This document shows, piece by piece, positions 53,897-63,428 of a stretch of 64,000 nt of DNA (position 1 is the stretch's first letter; the number at the start of each line of letters is the position of its first letter). The translations under genes and the position numbers were made by a program. This DNA is from Vagococcus luciliae (GTDB lineage: Bacteria; Bacillota; Bacilli; Lactobacillales; Vagococcaceae): positions 375,001 through 439,000 of the forward strand of contig NZ_CP102451.1 of assembly GCF_024637875.1 (NCBI RefSeq), read 5' to 3'. The notes beneath the pieces were generated by a model that searched no databases, was not told where the DNA came from, and worked only from the letters and a program-made list of their open reading frames with translations.

Positions 53897-56710
53897 CTAG
53901 CTTACTCGTAAGACTTGATTCGCATAAATAATATTACCGGATAAGTTATTCCAATCTTTAATTTGAGACACGCTCACGTTATATTTTTGTGATAACAGCC
54001 ATAGTGATTCACCTGGCACCACAGTATGTCGTATGTTTTTTGATGTTACAACACGTGTTATTCCCGGTAACGTTAAAACTTGACCAACATAAATGAAATC
54101 ACTCGTTAAATTATTTGCCTGCTTCAACGCTTGAACAGTTGTTTTATTGTTTAAAGCTATTCGGTAAAGTGTGTCACCACTTTTGACTTGATAACTTGAT
54201 ACATTATTATTTGTTGATGTTGTTATAGATGTTGATGCATTTTTTTTAGTCCCTTGACCAATTTTTAAAGTTTGACCAATGTAGATTAAATCACTCGTCA
54301 AATTATTCCATTTTTTAATATCATTGATTGATACATTGTATCTCAAACCAATCCCATACAATGTATCTCCACTTTTAACTGTGTGGGTTGCTTGAGTAAC
54401 AGATTGCTGTGTAGTATTTGTTGACGAATTTGACGACGTCACAGTCTGAGTCTGTTTCGTTATTTTTAAAGATTGACCAACATAAATTGTATCACTTGTT
54501 AAATTATTTAGTGATTTAATTTCTTGTACACTTAGTCCATATTTTAATCCAAGACCATACAATGTATCCCCGCTTTTAACCGTATACTTAGATGATGAAT
54601 TGCTACTGCCACCGTTAGAAGTATTTGGTTTAGATTGATTATTAGAACCTGTACTTGGTTTATTAGAAATACTTGAAGTGTTTGATTGACTTCCACTAAC
54701 TGTCAATTGTTGACCAACATGAATCATATCACTTGTTAAACCATTTAATCTTTTAAGCTCTTGAACTGTCATACCATGATTTAACGCGATTCTATAAAGT
54801 GTATCCCCGCTTTTAACTATATACTTAGATGATGAATTGCTACTGCCACCGTTAGAAGTATTTGGTTTAGATTGACTATTAGAACCCATATTTGGTTTAT
54901 TGGAACTATTTGAGATGTTTGATTGACTTCCACTAACTGTCAATTGTTGACCAACACGAATCATATCACTTGTTAAACCATTTAATCTTTTAAGCTCTTG
55001 AACTGTCATACCATGATTTAACGCGATTCTATAAAGTGTATCCCCGCTTTTGACCGTATAGGTTCCTGAATTACTCGTTGAAGAACCTGATCCATTATTT
55101 CCAGCTGATGAACCAGGTGTTGTCACAGTTGGCGTTGTCACGGGACCACTATAATTTGCGTCATCGTACTGCGTTAAATTATATGTCACAATTAAATTAT
55201 TTAATTTAGTATTATACGTAGGATCAGTTGCATATTTACCGGTCAACCATTTTGTCGCGTCTACATAAGAACGCGTATTCGATTTCCAAGCTCCAGCGTA
55301 AAAATATATTCCCGGAGAGAACGATGTTGTTTTTAATACTCTTGCATTATCTTCTAGAGATTCGCGATAAGAGGGATATTTTCTAAACGCATCATTAATA
55401 GTGACATACTGTCCACCATAAAATTCTTGAGTTGCCATTGTAACAGATTGACCATTGTAAGTGCCTTTAATTCCGAATAAGTTATGATTTGGTGGCGATG
55501 ATAGTGTACTTGATCCATAACCACTTTCTAAAATAGCCTGAGCAATCATTACAGAAGCATATAGATCGTTTGCTGCTGCAACGCTTTGCGCGTGAGATGC
55601 GATACTATCAATAAAGGCTGCTTGCGGTGTTGCTGCCCTTAAAGTCGCTACTTTTGGAGTTGGCATAACAAAGTTTGCAGCTTTCACTGCTTCTTTTGGC
55701 TCGTCTTTAGATTCTTCTTTTACTTCTTCTTTTGATTCTTCTTTTACTTCTTCTTTTACTTCTTCTTTTGATTCTTCTTTTACTTCTTCTTTAGATTCTT
55801 CTTTAGATTCTTCTTTTGATTCTTCTTTAGATTCTTCTTTTGATTCTTCTTTTGATTCTTCTTTAGATTCTTCTTTTGATTCTTCTTTAGATTCTTCTTT
55901 AGATTCTTCTTTTGATTCTTCTTTTGATTCTTCTTTTACCTCGTCTTTTACTTCGACTTTTTTAATGACTTGAGTTGATTCTTTTGTATCGGACGAATCT
56001 GTTTGAGCATAATCAGTACCCTCTTCATGTTCAATTGACTGATTAGTCTCAAGCTGAGTTTGTGAGTCTTTGCTTAAAGAGCTATCTTCCAATTTATCTG
56101 ATAAATTATCACTTACATCAGTCACACTTTCGACTGGTACTTCCTCTTTTTTTGGATTAGCGATGACTTTAATAGATTTTGTCATCACGCTTTTCCCAAT
56201 AGAAATAGCCACTGTCTGATCTGATAAATCAGCTTTTTTAAAATCTACTGAGATAGATATGATAGCTTTAGTAAACTGTTTTTCTGTAAAAATTAAACGT
56301 AATTGATTCATATCATGATTTACTTCATAATGACCAATGGTTCTTCCTGTTTCATCTTTAATAGATACATCAGCGTTCTTCATGTTTATAATGGTATTAG
56401 CCGATACTTGAACAAGAGTATCCAGTTGTTCTGGCTGATGAGCTTCTAAAGTGAGTGTTAAATCAAGTGGCGAAGTATTTTCTGTCCACTCATTGTTTCC
56501 ATTTAAAGATGACACTGTCCATGACGATGCCTCATCTAGTTCATTCTTACTAGACAACTCATCTTGCGTAGTGGAGGTATCATGATTTACATTTTCTGAA
56601 GCAAGAGCCGTGATACCTGGCAAAATAGTTGTAGAGGTTAACAAGACTGTTCCAAATAGCGATGCGTGACGAATCATTGGCTGATTTACAAGTAATTTAT
56701 TTTTTTTCAT
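53897..56710 (-). CDS. atlA: AtlA-like autolysin: GH73 N-acetylglucosaminidase with six LysM modules
   Basis: Secreted 937-residue peptidoglycan hydrolase, probably for daughter-cell separation. Signal peptide (about 1-38), a secretion/adhesion-like domain (about 55-190), an acidic region with about twenty tandem four-residue SKEE/VKEE repeats (about 255-335), the GH73 glucosaminidase domain (about 365-510; catalytic Glu in QAILESGYGSS) and six C-terminal LysM modules in Ser/Asn-rich linkers (VKSGDTLY repeated; the last is VVPGESLW). Domain order matches enterococcal AtlA, where an unrelated Thr/Glu-rich region replaces the repeats. SD AGGAGAAAA. The gene ends at the leuS promoter. Confidence 0.93.
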   Translation of the reverse strand: MKKNKLLVNQPMIRHASLFGTVLLTSTTILPGITALASENVNHDTSTTQDELSSKNELDEASSWTVSSLNGNNEWTENTSPLDLTLTLEAHQPEQLDTLVQVSANTIINMKNADVSIKDETGRTIGHYEVNHDMNQLRLIFTEKQFTKAIISISVDFKKADLSDQTVAISIGKSVMTKSIKVIANPKKEEVPVESVTDVSDNLSDKLEDSSLSKDSQTQLETNQSIEHEEGTDYAQTDSSDTKESTQVIKKVEVKDEVKEESKEESKEESKEESKEESKEESKEESKEESKEESKEESKEESKEESKEEVKEESKEEVKEEVKEESKEEVKEESKDEPKEAVKAANFVMPTPKVATLRAATPQAAFIDSIASHAQSVAAANDLYASVMIAQAILESGYGSSTLSSPPNHNLFGIKGTYNGQSVTMATQEFYGGQYVTINDAFRKYPSYRESLEDNARVLKTTSFSPGIYFYAGAWKSNTRSYVDATKWLTGKYATDPTYNTKLNNLIVTYNLTQYDDANYSGPVTTPTVTTPGSSAGNNGSGSSTSNSGTYTVKSGDTLYRIALNHGMTVQELKRLNGLTSDMIRVGQQLTVSGSQSNISNSSNKPNMGSNSQSKPNTSNGGSSNSSSKYIVKSGDTLYRIALNHGMTVQELKRLNGLTSDMIHVGQQLTVSGSQSNTSSISNKPSTGSNNQSKPNTSNGGSSNSSSKYTVKSGDTLYGLGLKYGLSVQEIKSLNNLTSDTIYVGQSLKITKQTQTVTSSNSSTNTTQQSVTQATHTVKSGDTLYGIGLRYNVSINDIKKWNNLTSDLIYIGQTLKIGQGTKKNASTSITTSTNNNVSSYQVKSGDTLYRIALNNKTTVQALKQANNLTSDFIYVGQVLTLPGITRVVTSKNIRHTVVPGESLWLLSQKYNVSVSQIKDWNNLSGNIIYANQVLRVS
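54650..55060 (-). repeat. Near-identical LysM-linker duplication in the autolysin gene
   Basis: LysM 1 and LysM 2 differ at only a few residues (for example DMIRVGQ against DMIHVGQ), and their Ser/Asn/Gly linkers are also near copies at DNA level. Such direct repeats can expand or contract by recombination. Confidence 0.75.
55705..55940 (-). repeat. 12-bp tandem repeat coding for SKEE/VKEE units
   Basis: About 19-20 copies of a 12-bp unit (plus strand TCTTCTTTAGAT or TCTTCTTTTGAT, alternating TCA and TCT serine codons), in frame with the autolysin gene. Unit length is a multiple of three, so copy-number change keeps the frame. Confidence 0.85.
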
Positions 56711-57049
56711 TCTAGACTTTTTCTCCTATATTTTTTATTTAATTGTTCTAAAATCACTAATTTATTATTTGTACAGACAAAACACATTAAACGTATATTT
56801 ATTATTTTTTTTAAAGCTCTTTTTTAATAACATTTATCCTATCAATACTATTAAATCATCAAAAAAAATTATTAGCAAGAAAAGTTACTAATTTTTTTTA
56901 AATGTAATATTTTTAACATAGCTTACTATATTTTTCTAAATCCTTATAAAAGACACTCATACTTTAGGCCGATTTTTATCTCTCCATCTTGTTATAGATA
57001 GGGTTTGACGGTATATTGAATTTAGCTATTATTAAAGAAGGAGATACGT
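56711..57049. other. Divergent promoter region
   Basis: AT-rich, no gene. It should hold the promoters of the autolysin gene (minus) and of the DUF1700-DUF4097 operon (plus). TTGACG (57005-57010) and TATTAT (57027-57032), 16 bp apart, would start transcription inside the SD of the plus-strand gene, so the true promoter may lie further upstream. Confidence 0.4.
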
Positions 57050-57676
57050 ATGAATAAAGAGCATTTTTTTATAGAGCTAAAACTCTATTTAAATCAATTA
57101 TCTAAAGAAGAACAACAAGCCATTATTGATACTTATGAACGCATATTTGATGCAAAAACTGCTCAAGGGTTATCCGAATATGAAATCACACAAATCCTTC
57201 CGTCACCAAAACATATTGCTCAGTCCGTCCTAGAAGAGTTAGGTTTATCCTTTAATACTCAGCCAACTTATCATGATGATTGGGTCGAAATCACACACGA
57301 TGTACCTTATCCATTTCACACATCTAATCAATATACCCAATCTGATTCTAAAGCTACACGCCTTTTTCAATTACTTGGTTTAGGTATATTAAATTTATTT
57401 TTTATGTTTTGGATTATTCTACTTATTGCTATTTTACTGATAAGTGGTTGGATTGTTATTTTTAGTTTTATCGCAAGCCCTCTTGTTAGTCTTTACTTAA
57501 TGGGAATGGCTGTATCAACGTATGCTTGGTTTCAATTTTTTGTTACATTGATTTTATTGGGTGTCGGGCTTTTAGGTTTCATCATTGTCAAACCCATTAC
57601 AAAAGGAGCGGTTAAGCTGTTCTTGATTTACCATAAATGGTGTTGGAGCGTGTTAAAAGGAGGGCGAGCATCGTGA
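57050..57676 (+). CDS. DUF1700 (HAAS domain) membrane protein
   Basis: 208 residues. A cytosolic N-terminal helical HAAS domain (1-70: FFIELKLYLNQLSKEEQQAI, then ILPSPKHIAQSVLEELG) is followed by about three TM segments (about 104-185). HAAS proteins usually sit with PadR-type repressors and DUF4097 proteins in envelope-stress modules; here the DUF4097 gene overlaps by four bases but no PadR gene is adjacent. SD AAGGAGAT before ATG. Its function is not known beyond this association. Confidence 0.85.
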   Translation: MNKEHFFIELKLYLNQLSKEEQQAIIDTYERIFDAKTAQGLSEYEITQILPSPKHIAQSVLEELGLSFNTQPTYHDDWVEITHDVPYPFHTSNQYTQSDSKATRLFQLLGLGILNLFFMFWIILLIAILLISGWIVIFSFIASPLVSLYLMGMAVSTYAWFQFFVTLILLGVGLLGFIIVKPITKGAVKLFLIYHKWCWSVLKGGRAS

Positions 57677-58728
57677 AAAAACGAACTCTTTTTATTATCA
57701 TTCTCAGTTTTATGTTTATCGTAATAGGTGGTATTGGTACTGTTGTTACACAAGGTAGATTAAATACTGAACGCGAGAACAATGCTATTAATAAAAAAAT
57801 ACCGACAAAACAAAATAAAAAATTAAATATTAATTTTAGCTCATCTACAATGGTGACCATAACAAAATCAGATGACAACAACATCTATATGAATAAACAA
57901 GGTGTAGATTTTAAATTAGACAAAAATAAACAAGCTGATTGTACTTTCTCTGAACAAGAAAATACATCTATTTTAACAATCAATAACCCAACAACAAATA
58001 ATAATAGTCTATATCCTTTTTCAATTATTAATTTTAATCATTATACAGATGATACAGTCTATTTACGCATACCCCAACATTATGACTCAGTCAATATAAA
58101 CGGTGAAAATATCACCTTATCTATGTATGATTTTTCTGCCAATACAATTGATTTTGACATCTCTAATGGAAATATCTCTTTAAATGATATTCGAGCAAAT
58201 TATGTCTCACAAACAAAAAAAGACACTGATTTTATAATCGAAGAATCTAAAGTTTTAGAGGAATTAAGCGTAGCATCCAAACAGTATAGTATTCATGTAT
58301 TAAACACTACAGCTAAACTAATGAAATTATCTACAGATATGGGAGACATTTTTACTGGAAATACAAAAGGAGAATTAGATATTGCTTCTGAAAATGGTGA
58401 TGTTTCGGTCAATCATACAAAAGGAAAATCTGTCATCACAACAAAACATGGGGATATTTTATTCCATGATGATAGTGTTGATTTTGATACAACTCTTACT
58501 TCTACTAATGGGGATATTAATATAGAGACAGACAAATCCTCTATTGAAGATAATCAAATAGATTTTGAAACAATCTTAGGTGACATTTCAATTTTTAATA
58601 AAAATTTATCTTCTGATAAAAAGTATAAAACAAATAAAGGAAAAATAAGTCTTAAAGCCTCTACTAAAAATGGAGAAATTGACGTAGATGAGCTAGATAG
58701 TGAAGATACACATTATGGTTACGACTAA
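57673..58728 (+). CDS. DUF4097-family beta-strand repeat protein, membrane-anchored
   Basis: About 351 residues. N-terminal TM (about 7-28), then a DUF4097 beta-solenoid-like domain with repeated short strands (TDMGDIFTGNTKGELDIASE, NGDVSVNHTKGKS, KHGDILFHDDS, TNGDINIET), each turn holding a GDI/GDV motif. GTG start at 57673 overlaps the DUF1700 stop (GTGA), with AAGGAGGG upstream, so the pair is translationally coupled. Probably an extracytoplasmic or membrane-surface scaffold in envelope stress; the partner is unknown. Confidence 0.83.
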   Translation: MKKRTLFIIILSFMFIVIGGIGTVVTQGRLNTERENNAINKKIPTKQNKKLNINFSSSTMVTITKSDDNNIYMNKQGVDFKLDKNKQADCTFSEQENTSILTINNPTTNNNSLYPFSIINFNHYTDDTVYLRIPQHYDSVNINGENITLSMYDFSANTIDFDISNGNISLNDIRANYVSQTKKDTDFIIEESKVLEELSVASKQYSIHVLNTTAKLMKLSTDMGDIFTGNTKGELDIASENGDVSVNHTKGKSVITTKHGDILFHDDSVDFDTTLTSTNGDINIETDKSSIEDNQIDFETILGDISIFNKNLSSDKKYKTNKGKISLKASTKNGEIDVDELDSEDTHYGYD

Positions 58729-58742
58729 ACCATGGTATAATT

Positions 58743-58780
58743 AACAGGCTTTGTTATTTCATTAATAAAGTCTGTTTTTG
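58743..58780 (+). terminator. Terminator of the DUF1700-DUF4097 unit
   Basis: AACAGGCTTT pairs with AAAGTCTGTT (one G-U), then a T-run. It lies just before the SD of the PAP2 gene, so some read-through is possible. Confidence 0.65.
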
Positions 58781-58798
58781 ATTTTAGGAGGTTATTGT

Positions 58799-59455
58799 AT
58801 GAAAACATCGAAATTATATTGGTCCTACGCGGCGAGTATTTGTTTACTTCTCTTTGCTGTTCTTGCTTATTTTGTCGTTTCAAATGAAACAATATTATTG
58901 GGAATTGACCACCCTATTCAACAACTAATACGTGGAACTATTACACCTGAAAAAACACTCATCTTTAAATATTTTACAAAATTTGGTAATACAGCGACTA
59001 TTGGTTTTTTATTTATTATTAGCTTTTTAATCTTATTTTTTAAAGTACAAGATAGAATTGCTAGTTACTGGTTAGCCGTAAATACTATTCTTATTTCAGG
59101 TATTGGAAATATCAGTTTAAAATATCTATTCAATCGCCCACGTCCAGCTGTTGAGCATTTAGTAGCTGCAAAACACTCAAGTTTTCCAAGTGGACATGCT
59201 ATGGGAAGCATGCTGTTTTACGGAACACTTATCTTCTTAGCTTATAAATATATTGACAATAAAGCGATGAGGCTTGTCATTCAAATTGCACTAGGAATTG
59301 TTATTTTACTCATTGGTATAAGTCGAATTTACTTAGGCGTTCATTACCCAACTGATATTTTAGGTGGATTCTTATTAGGTGGTTGTTGGTTAACCTTTAG
59401 TTACCCATACTTTAAAAAATATGATTTTATCCAACGATTTGAAGGGAAACGATAA
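58799..59455 (+). CDS. PAP2-family membrane phosphatase
   Basis: 218 residues with six TM segments. The three lipid-phosphatase motifs are present: KYLFNRPRP (KX6RP), PSGHAMGS and SRIYLGVHYPTD. It probably dephosphorylates undecaprenyl pyrophosphate or phosphatidylglycerophosphate; sequence alone does not decide. The ATG at 58799 was chosen because AGGAGG lies 7 nt upstream. It is followed 2 bp later by ytqA. Confidence 0.9.
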   Translation: MKTSKLYWSYAASICLLLFAVLAYFVVSNETILLGIDHPIQQLIRGTITPEKTLIFKYFTKFGNTATIGFLFIISFLILFFKVQDRIASYWLAVNTILISGIGNISLKYLFNRPRPAVEHLVAAKHSSFPSGHAMGSMLFYGTLIFLAYKYIDNKAMRLVIQIALGIVILLIGISRIYLGVHYPTDILGGFLLGGCWLTFSYPYFKKYDFIQRFEGKR

Positions 59456-59457
59456 AC

Positions 59458-60420
59458 ATGTTTACATATAAAAAAGGAGATTCAAAACGTTATTACACCT
59501 GGAATACTGCTCTTAGAGAAGTCTTTAATGAAAAAGTCTTTAAAGTTCCAATTGATGGTGGTTTTGATTGCCCAAACAGAGATGGTACAGTCGCTCGAGG
59601 TGGCTGTACCTTTTGTAGTGTGTCAGGTTCTGGTGATATGATTATCGCACCAAGTGATCCTTTACCTGTACAATTTCGTAAAGAAGTCGACCAAATGCAT
59701 CGTAAATGGCCTAATACTACACAATACATCGTGTATTTTCAAAACTTTACCAATACTCATGCTCCTCTTGATGTCTTAAAACATCGCTTTGAACAAGTTA
59801 TCAATGAAGATGGGGTCGTTGGTTTATCTATTGGGACTCGTCCTGATTGTTTACCTGACGATGTAGTAGAATATTTAGCCGAATTAAATAAACGATTATA
59901 TTTATGGGTAGAACTTGGTTTACAGACAACCTTTGAAGAAACAAGTCAATGTATCAACCGAGCACATGATTACAAAACCTACTTAGATGGTGTTGAAAAA
60001 CTTCGTAAACATGGTATTAATGTCTGCACTCATCTAATCAATGGGTTACCAGGTGAAACATATGACATGATGATGGAAAACGTCAAGCGAACTGTTTTAG
60101 ATTCAGATATTCAAGGTATTAAGCTACATCTTCTTCATTTGATGTCCAATACAAAGATGGAGAAAGATTATCTTGAAGGTCACCTACAACTATTAACGCA
60201 AGAAGAGTACACCACATTAACCTGTGACCAATTAGAAATCATCCCACCTGAAATTATTATTCATCGTTTAACCGGAGATGCTCCAAGAGAGGCGATTATT
60301 GGACCAATGTGGAGTCTAAAAAAATGGGAAGTCTTAAATGGGATTGATAAAGAATTGGAGAAAAGACAAACCTATCAAGGTATCTATAATGTTAGAAATG
60401 GAGGTAAAAAAGATGCTTAA
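59458..60420 (+). CDS. ytqA: Radical SAM protein YtqA (TIGR01212 family)
   Basis: 320 residues. The cluster motif is unusual for radical SAM: FDCPNRDGTVARGGCTFCS (CX9-type then CXXC, about residues 39-57), typical of TIGR01212. The SAM-binding TIM-barrel segment contains VGLSIGTRPDC and LWVELGLQTTFEETS. The family is coupled to YtqB and has been tied to tRNA modification at the wobble uridine (mnm5s2U pathway). It overlaps ytqB by eight bases, as in other Firmicutes. Confidence 0.9.
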   Translation: MFTYKKGDSKRYYTWNTALREVFNEKVFKVPIDGGFDCPNRDGTVARGGCTFCSVSGSGDMIIAPSDPLPVQFRKEVDQMHRKWPNTTQYIVYFQNFTNTHAPLDVLKHRFEQVINEDGVVGLSIGTRPDCLPDDVVEYLAELNKRLYLWVELGLQTTFEETSQCINRAHDYKTYLDGVEKLRKHGINVCTHLINGLPGETYDMMMENVKRTVLDSDIQGIKLHLLHLMSNTKMEKDYLEGHLQLLTQEEYTTLTCDQLEIIPPEIIIHRLTGDAPREAIIGPMWSLKKWEVLNGIDKELEKRQTYQGIYNVRNGGKKDA

Positions 60421-60979
60421 AACAGCACTTCATTTTAGTCACCAGCTTTTAACTGAATGTATTATCCCAGGTGATACAGTAATCGATGCGACAATGGGAA
60501 ATGGACATGATACTCTATTTTTAAGCGAATTAGTTGGCTATACTGGACATGTTTATGCCTTTGATATTCAAGACAAAGCAATAGAAAGCACTCAAAAAAA
60601 GATAATAGCACAATCTATTCAAAATACAACGTTAATTAAAGATGGCCACGAACATGCAGTCAATCACTTACCGGAAAATACCAAAATTAAAGCGGCTATC
60701 TTTAACTTAGGTTACCTACCTCGTGGAGATAAACACATTACAACAACTAGTGATACCACACTAACTGCGATTAATCAGTTACTATCAATTTTAGAAGAAG
60801 ATGGTAGACTAATTCTTGTCCTCTATTCTGGTCACGAAGAAGGAATGACTGAAAAATCAGACGTTTTAACATTTTCTCAAACACTCCCACAGGATATGTA
60901 CTCTGTTTTAACCTATCAATTTATCAATCAACAGAATAATCCCCCTTCTGTACTATGTATTGAAAAAAAGAGAGCCTAA
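60413..60979 (+). CDS. mnmM: Class I SAM-dependent methyltransferase YtqB/MnmM
   Basis: 188 residues. SAM-binding motif VIDATMGNGHDTLFL (about 24-38), DIQDKAI acidic loop, and NLGYLPRGDK (about 97-106), which replaces the NPPY-type motif. YtqB of Bacillus is the methyltransferase (MnmM) that converts nm5s2U to mnm5s2U in tRNA. The start at 60413 (MLKTALHF) lies inside the end of ytqA, with GGAGG upstream; the upstream in-frame extension is the ytqA coding sequence in another frame. Confidence 0.9.
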   Translation: MLKTALHFSHQLLTECIIPGDTVIDATMGNGHDTLFLSELVGYTGHVYAFDIQDKAIESTQKKIIAQSIQNTTLIKDGHEHAVNHLPENTKIKAAIFNLGYLPRGDKHITTTSDTTLTAINQLLSILEEDGRLILVLYSGHEEGMTEKSDVLTFSQTLPQDMYSVLTYQFINQQNNPPSVLCIEKKRA

Positions 60980-61003
60980 CAATTAGGGCTCTTTTTTTTA
61001 TGA
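60969..61003 (+). terminator. ytqB terminator
   Basis: GAGCCTAA pairs with TTAGGGCTC around CAA (one bulge), then eight T; it overlaps the ytqB stop codon. Confidence 0.88.
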
Positions 61004-61072
61004 ATATCATCACAAATAGTCTATTGTAAGTTATAATGAATAATACGATTTATGAAGGAGCATCCTATAACC

Positions 61073-62689
61073 ATGCAACAAAAAATTAGTCAATTTATGA
61101 GCCGGTTTTCATTAAGAGCCATTATTATATTTATCGTACTTCTAACAACACTTAGTTCGCTAGTACTGTCTTCTTTATATATTGAACACTATGTTGTTCA
61201 AAATGAATACAAACATGCCAAGGATAAAATGTCGACCATTGCCAAAGTATTTGCTACAGATGAACAAGTAAAAGATGCTTTAATTCAAGATAAAACATCC
61301 AAAGATATCCAAGCTCTTTCATTAGAAGTTGCTACTATTAGTAATATGGATTTTATTGTTGTATTAGATAAAGAACTCATTCGATTATCTCATCCAAATC
61401 CTGACGTTATTGGACAACCGTTCTCTGACTTGGATGATGCTAGAAAAACACTTAACGGAGAATCTCATTTTTCTCAAAAAAAAGGAGTCTTAGGTGATGG
61501 AATACGCTTTTTTGTTCCAGTTAAAGATGATAATAATCACATTATAGGTGTTATCTGTGCTGGGATTACACTTAATACGTTACAAGGTGAGATTAACAAC
61601 CTACAAGCTAAAATAACACTTATTTTATTGATTGGGTTATTTGTCGGAATAATAGGTGCTATCATCAGTAGTACTGCCATAAAACGTATTCTACTTGGAT
61701 TAGAACCACAAGATATTTCTAAATTAGTTCAAGAAAAACAATGGATTAATGATGAAATTAATGAAGGTATCATTGCCATTAATAAAGATCAAGAAATTAC
61801 TCTTATCAACCAAGCTGCTTTTAATCTATTAACTTCTATTGATCCATCATTTAGACTGATTAAAAATGAGGTAATTGATCCACGATTATATACTATCTTT
61901 TTTAAAGAATGCTTCACTCTGCAACACAAACAAACTGATCAAGAACTACTACTGCACACAACTACTTTGATTGCCACTACATCACCTATTACTGTCAACA
62001 AAGTATTCAATGGAGCGGTTATCACATTTAGGGATCAATCAGAGATGAGTCAACTGATTCACACATTAAGTGGAAGCCAACAATATATTGATGCTCTAAG
62101 AGCACAAACACATGAGTTTATGAATAAGACTCATGTTATCATGGGACTCATTGAACAGAAAAAATATGATTTAGTTCAAGATTACATTCAACAAATTAGC
62201 CATGACTACCAAAAGGAAGTTGGCTATGTTACTGATATCATTAAATCTCCTGCTATTGCTGGTTTTATTCTTGGAAAAATCAATGAAGCAAAAGAACAAA
62301 ACGTTAATTTAACATTAGACCCTTCATCTTTTTTACCTGACTTAACCATCGATGATACTGTACACCATATTATTCAAATATTAGGTAATTTATTGGATAA
62401 CGCCATTGATGCGACTAAAGAAGAAACAATTAAAAACGTTAATCTCCTAATAACCTATGAAATGGAAGGAAGTATCCTAATTATTGAAGTGATAGATAGT
62501 GGTTGTGGTATTCAACATACTGATGTTGAACAACTCTTTCAAAAAGGCTTCTCTACTAAAGGGATAGGAAGAGGATATGGTCTCCATGCCATTTATCGCA
62601 TCGTCAATGAACATGGTGGATTAATTGATATAACTAATAATGACGATATTGGTGCGACAGTCTACATAGAATTACCATTAATAGAATAA
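61073..62689 (+). CDS. Sensor histidine kinase, CitA/DcuS family
   Basis: 538 residues. TM1 (about 18-38), extracytoplasmic sensor of the PASTA/PDC type (about 40-170: MDFIVVLDKELIRLSHPNPD), TM2 (about 176-198), cytosolic PAS (about 215-320), SpoOB-type dimerisation helix with the His in RAQTHEFMNKTHV, and HATPase with NLLDNAIDAT and DSGCGI. The family senses citrate, malate, fumarate or other carboxylates. The ATG at 61073 follows GGAG by 12 nt; an upstream ATG overlaps the SD. It is 10 bp before the response regulator gene. Confidence 0.9.
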   Translation: MQQKISQFMSRFSLRAIIIFIVLLTTLSSLVLSSLYIEHYVVQNEYKHAKDKMSTIAKVFATDEQVKDALIQDKTSKDIQALSLEVATISNMDFIVVLDKELIRLSHPNPDVIGQPFSDLDDARKTLNGESHFSQKKGVLGDGIRFFVPVKDDNNHIIGVICAGITLNTLQGEINNLQAKITLILLIGLFVGIIGAIISSTAIKRILLGLEPQDISKLVQEKQWINDEINEGIIAINKDQEITLINQAAFNLLTSIDPSFRLIKNEVIDPRLYTIFFKECFTLQHKQTDQELLLHTTTLIATTSPITVNKVFNGAVITFRDQSEMSQLIHTLSGSQQYIDALRAQTHEFMNKTHVIMGLIEQKKYDLVQDYIQQISHDYQKEVGYVTDIIKSPAIAGFILGKINEAKEQNVNLTLDPSSFLPDLTIDDTVHHIIQILGNLLDNAIDATKEETIKNVNLLITYEMEGSILIIEVIDSGCGIQHTDVEQLFQKGFSTKGIGRGYGLHAIYRIVNEHGGLIDITNNDDIGATVYIELPLIE

Positions 62690-62699
62690 GGAGGAACCC

Positions 62700-63386
62700 A
62701 TGAACGTTCTAATTATTGAAGATGATCCAATGGTAGCAAAATTAAACGAAGACTTTTTAAAAACTATCCCAACTATAAATATTGTAGGAAATTATCGAAC
62801 AACACAAGATGCTAAGAAACTCTTACAAGAAAAAAGAGTAGATGCTATTTTATTAGATAATTATCTACCCAATGAAACTGGGATTGAATTTTTAGTTGAA
62901 TTACGCAAAGAAAACAATCAAGTTCCAGTCATTCTTATTACCGCGGCCAATGATATTGAAACCATTCAACAAGCTCTAGCACTTGGTGTGATAGACTACT
63001 TAGTTAAACCTTTTACCGCAGAACGCTTTCTATCATCCATACAAAAAGTCATGAACCAAAAAAAATTATTCAGTCAACTTAAATACGCTAATCAACAAAA
63101 TATTGATGCCCTATTCAACGAGCACTCTACTAATAACACATCTGCTAATTTTTCTTTAGGTAACGATCTACCTAAAGGACTAGCAAAACTAACAATGGAA
63201 AAAGTATTAGAAAAAATCAATGAAGAAACCACTTCTTTTTCAACTGAAGAACTGGCAAAAAAAATTGGCATATCTCGCATTTCGACTAAAAAATATTTAA
63301 CATTTTTAGTTGAATCAAATTACTTAACAGAGGATATTGTGTACCAAGAAGTTGGTCGACCCACTATACGTTATAAAAGAACATAA
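62700..63386 (+). CDS. Response regulator, CitB/DcuR/MalR family
   Basis: 228 residues. REC domain (1-120) with acidic pair EDD, phospho-acceptor Asp in ILLDNYLPNETG (about 54) and the KPF lysine (LVKPFTAERF). The C-terminal HTH of the CitT/DcuR type (SFSTEELAKKIGISRISTKKYL, about 180-200) follows. It is co-transcribed with the CitA/DcuS-type kinase; the probable targets are carboxylate metabolism genes. A terminator ends the unit. The convergent neighbour is a D-2-hydroxyacid dehydrogenase, which may or may not be a target. Confidence 0.91.
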   Translation: MNVLIIEDDPMVAKLNEDFLKTIPTINIVGNYRTTQDAKKLLQEKRVDAILLDNYLPNETGIEFLVELRKENNQVPVILITAANDIETIQQALALGVIDYLVKPFTAERFLSSIQKVMNQKKLFSQLKYANQQNIDALFNEHSTNNTSANFSLGNDLPKGLAKLTMEKVLEKINEETTSFSTEELAKKIGISRISTKKYLTFLVESNYLTEDIVYQEVGRPTIRYKRT

Positions 63387-63389
63387 GTT

Positions 63390-63428
63390 AACCCCCTCCA
63401 ATTGTTATTGGAGGGGGTATTTTTTTAT
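63390..63428 (+). terminator. Terminator of the two-component operon
   Basis: ACCCCCTCCAAT pairs with ATTGGAGGGGGT around TGTT and is followed by seven T; it reaches the end of the convergent dehydrogenase gene. Confidence 0.92.
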
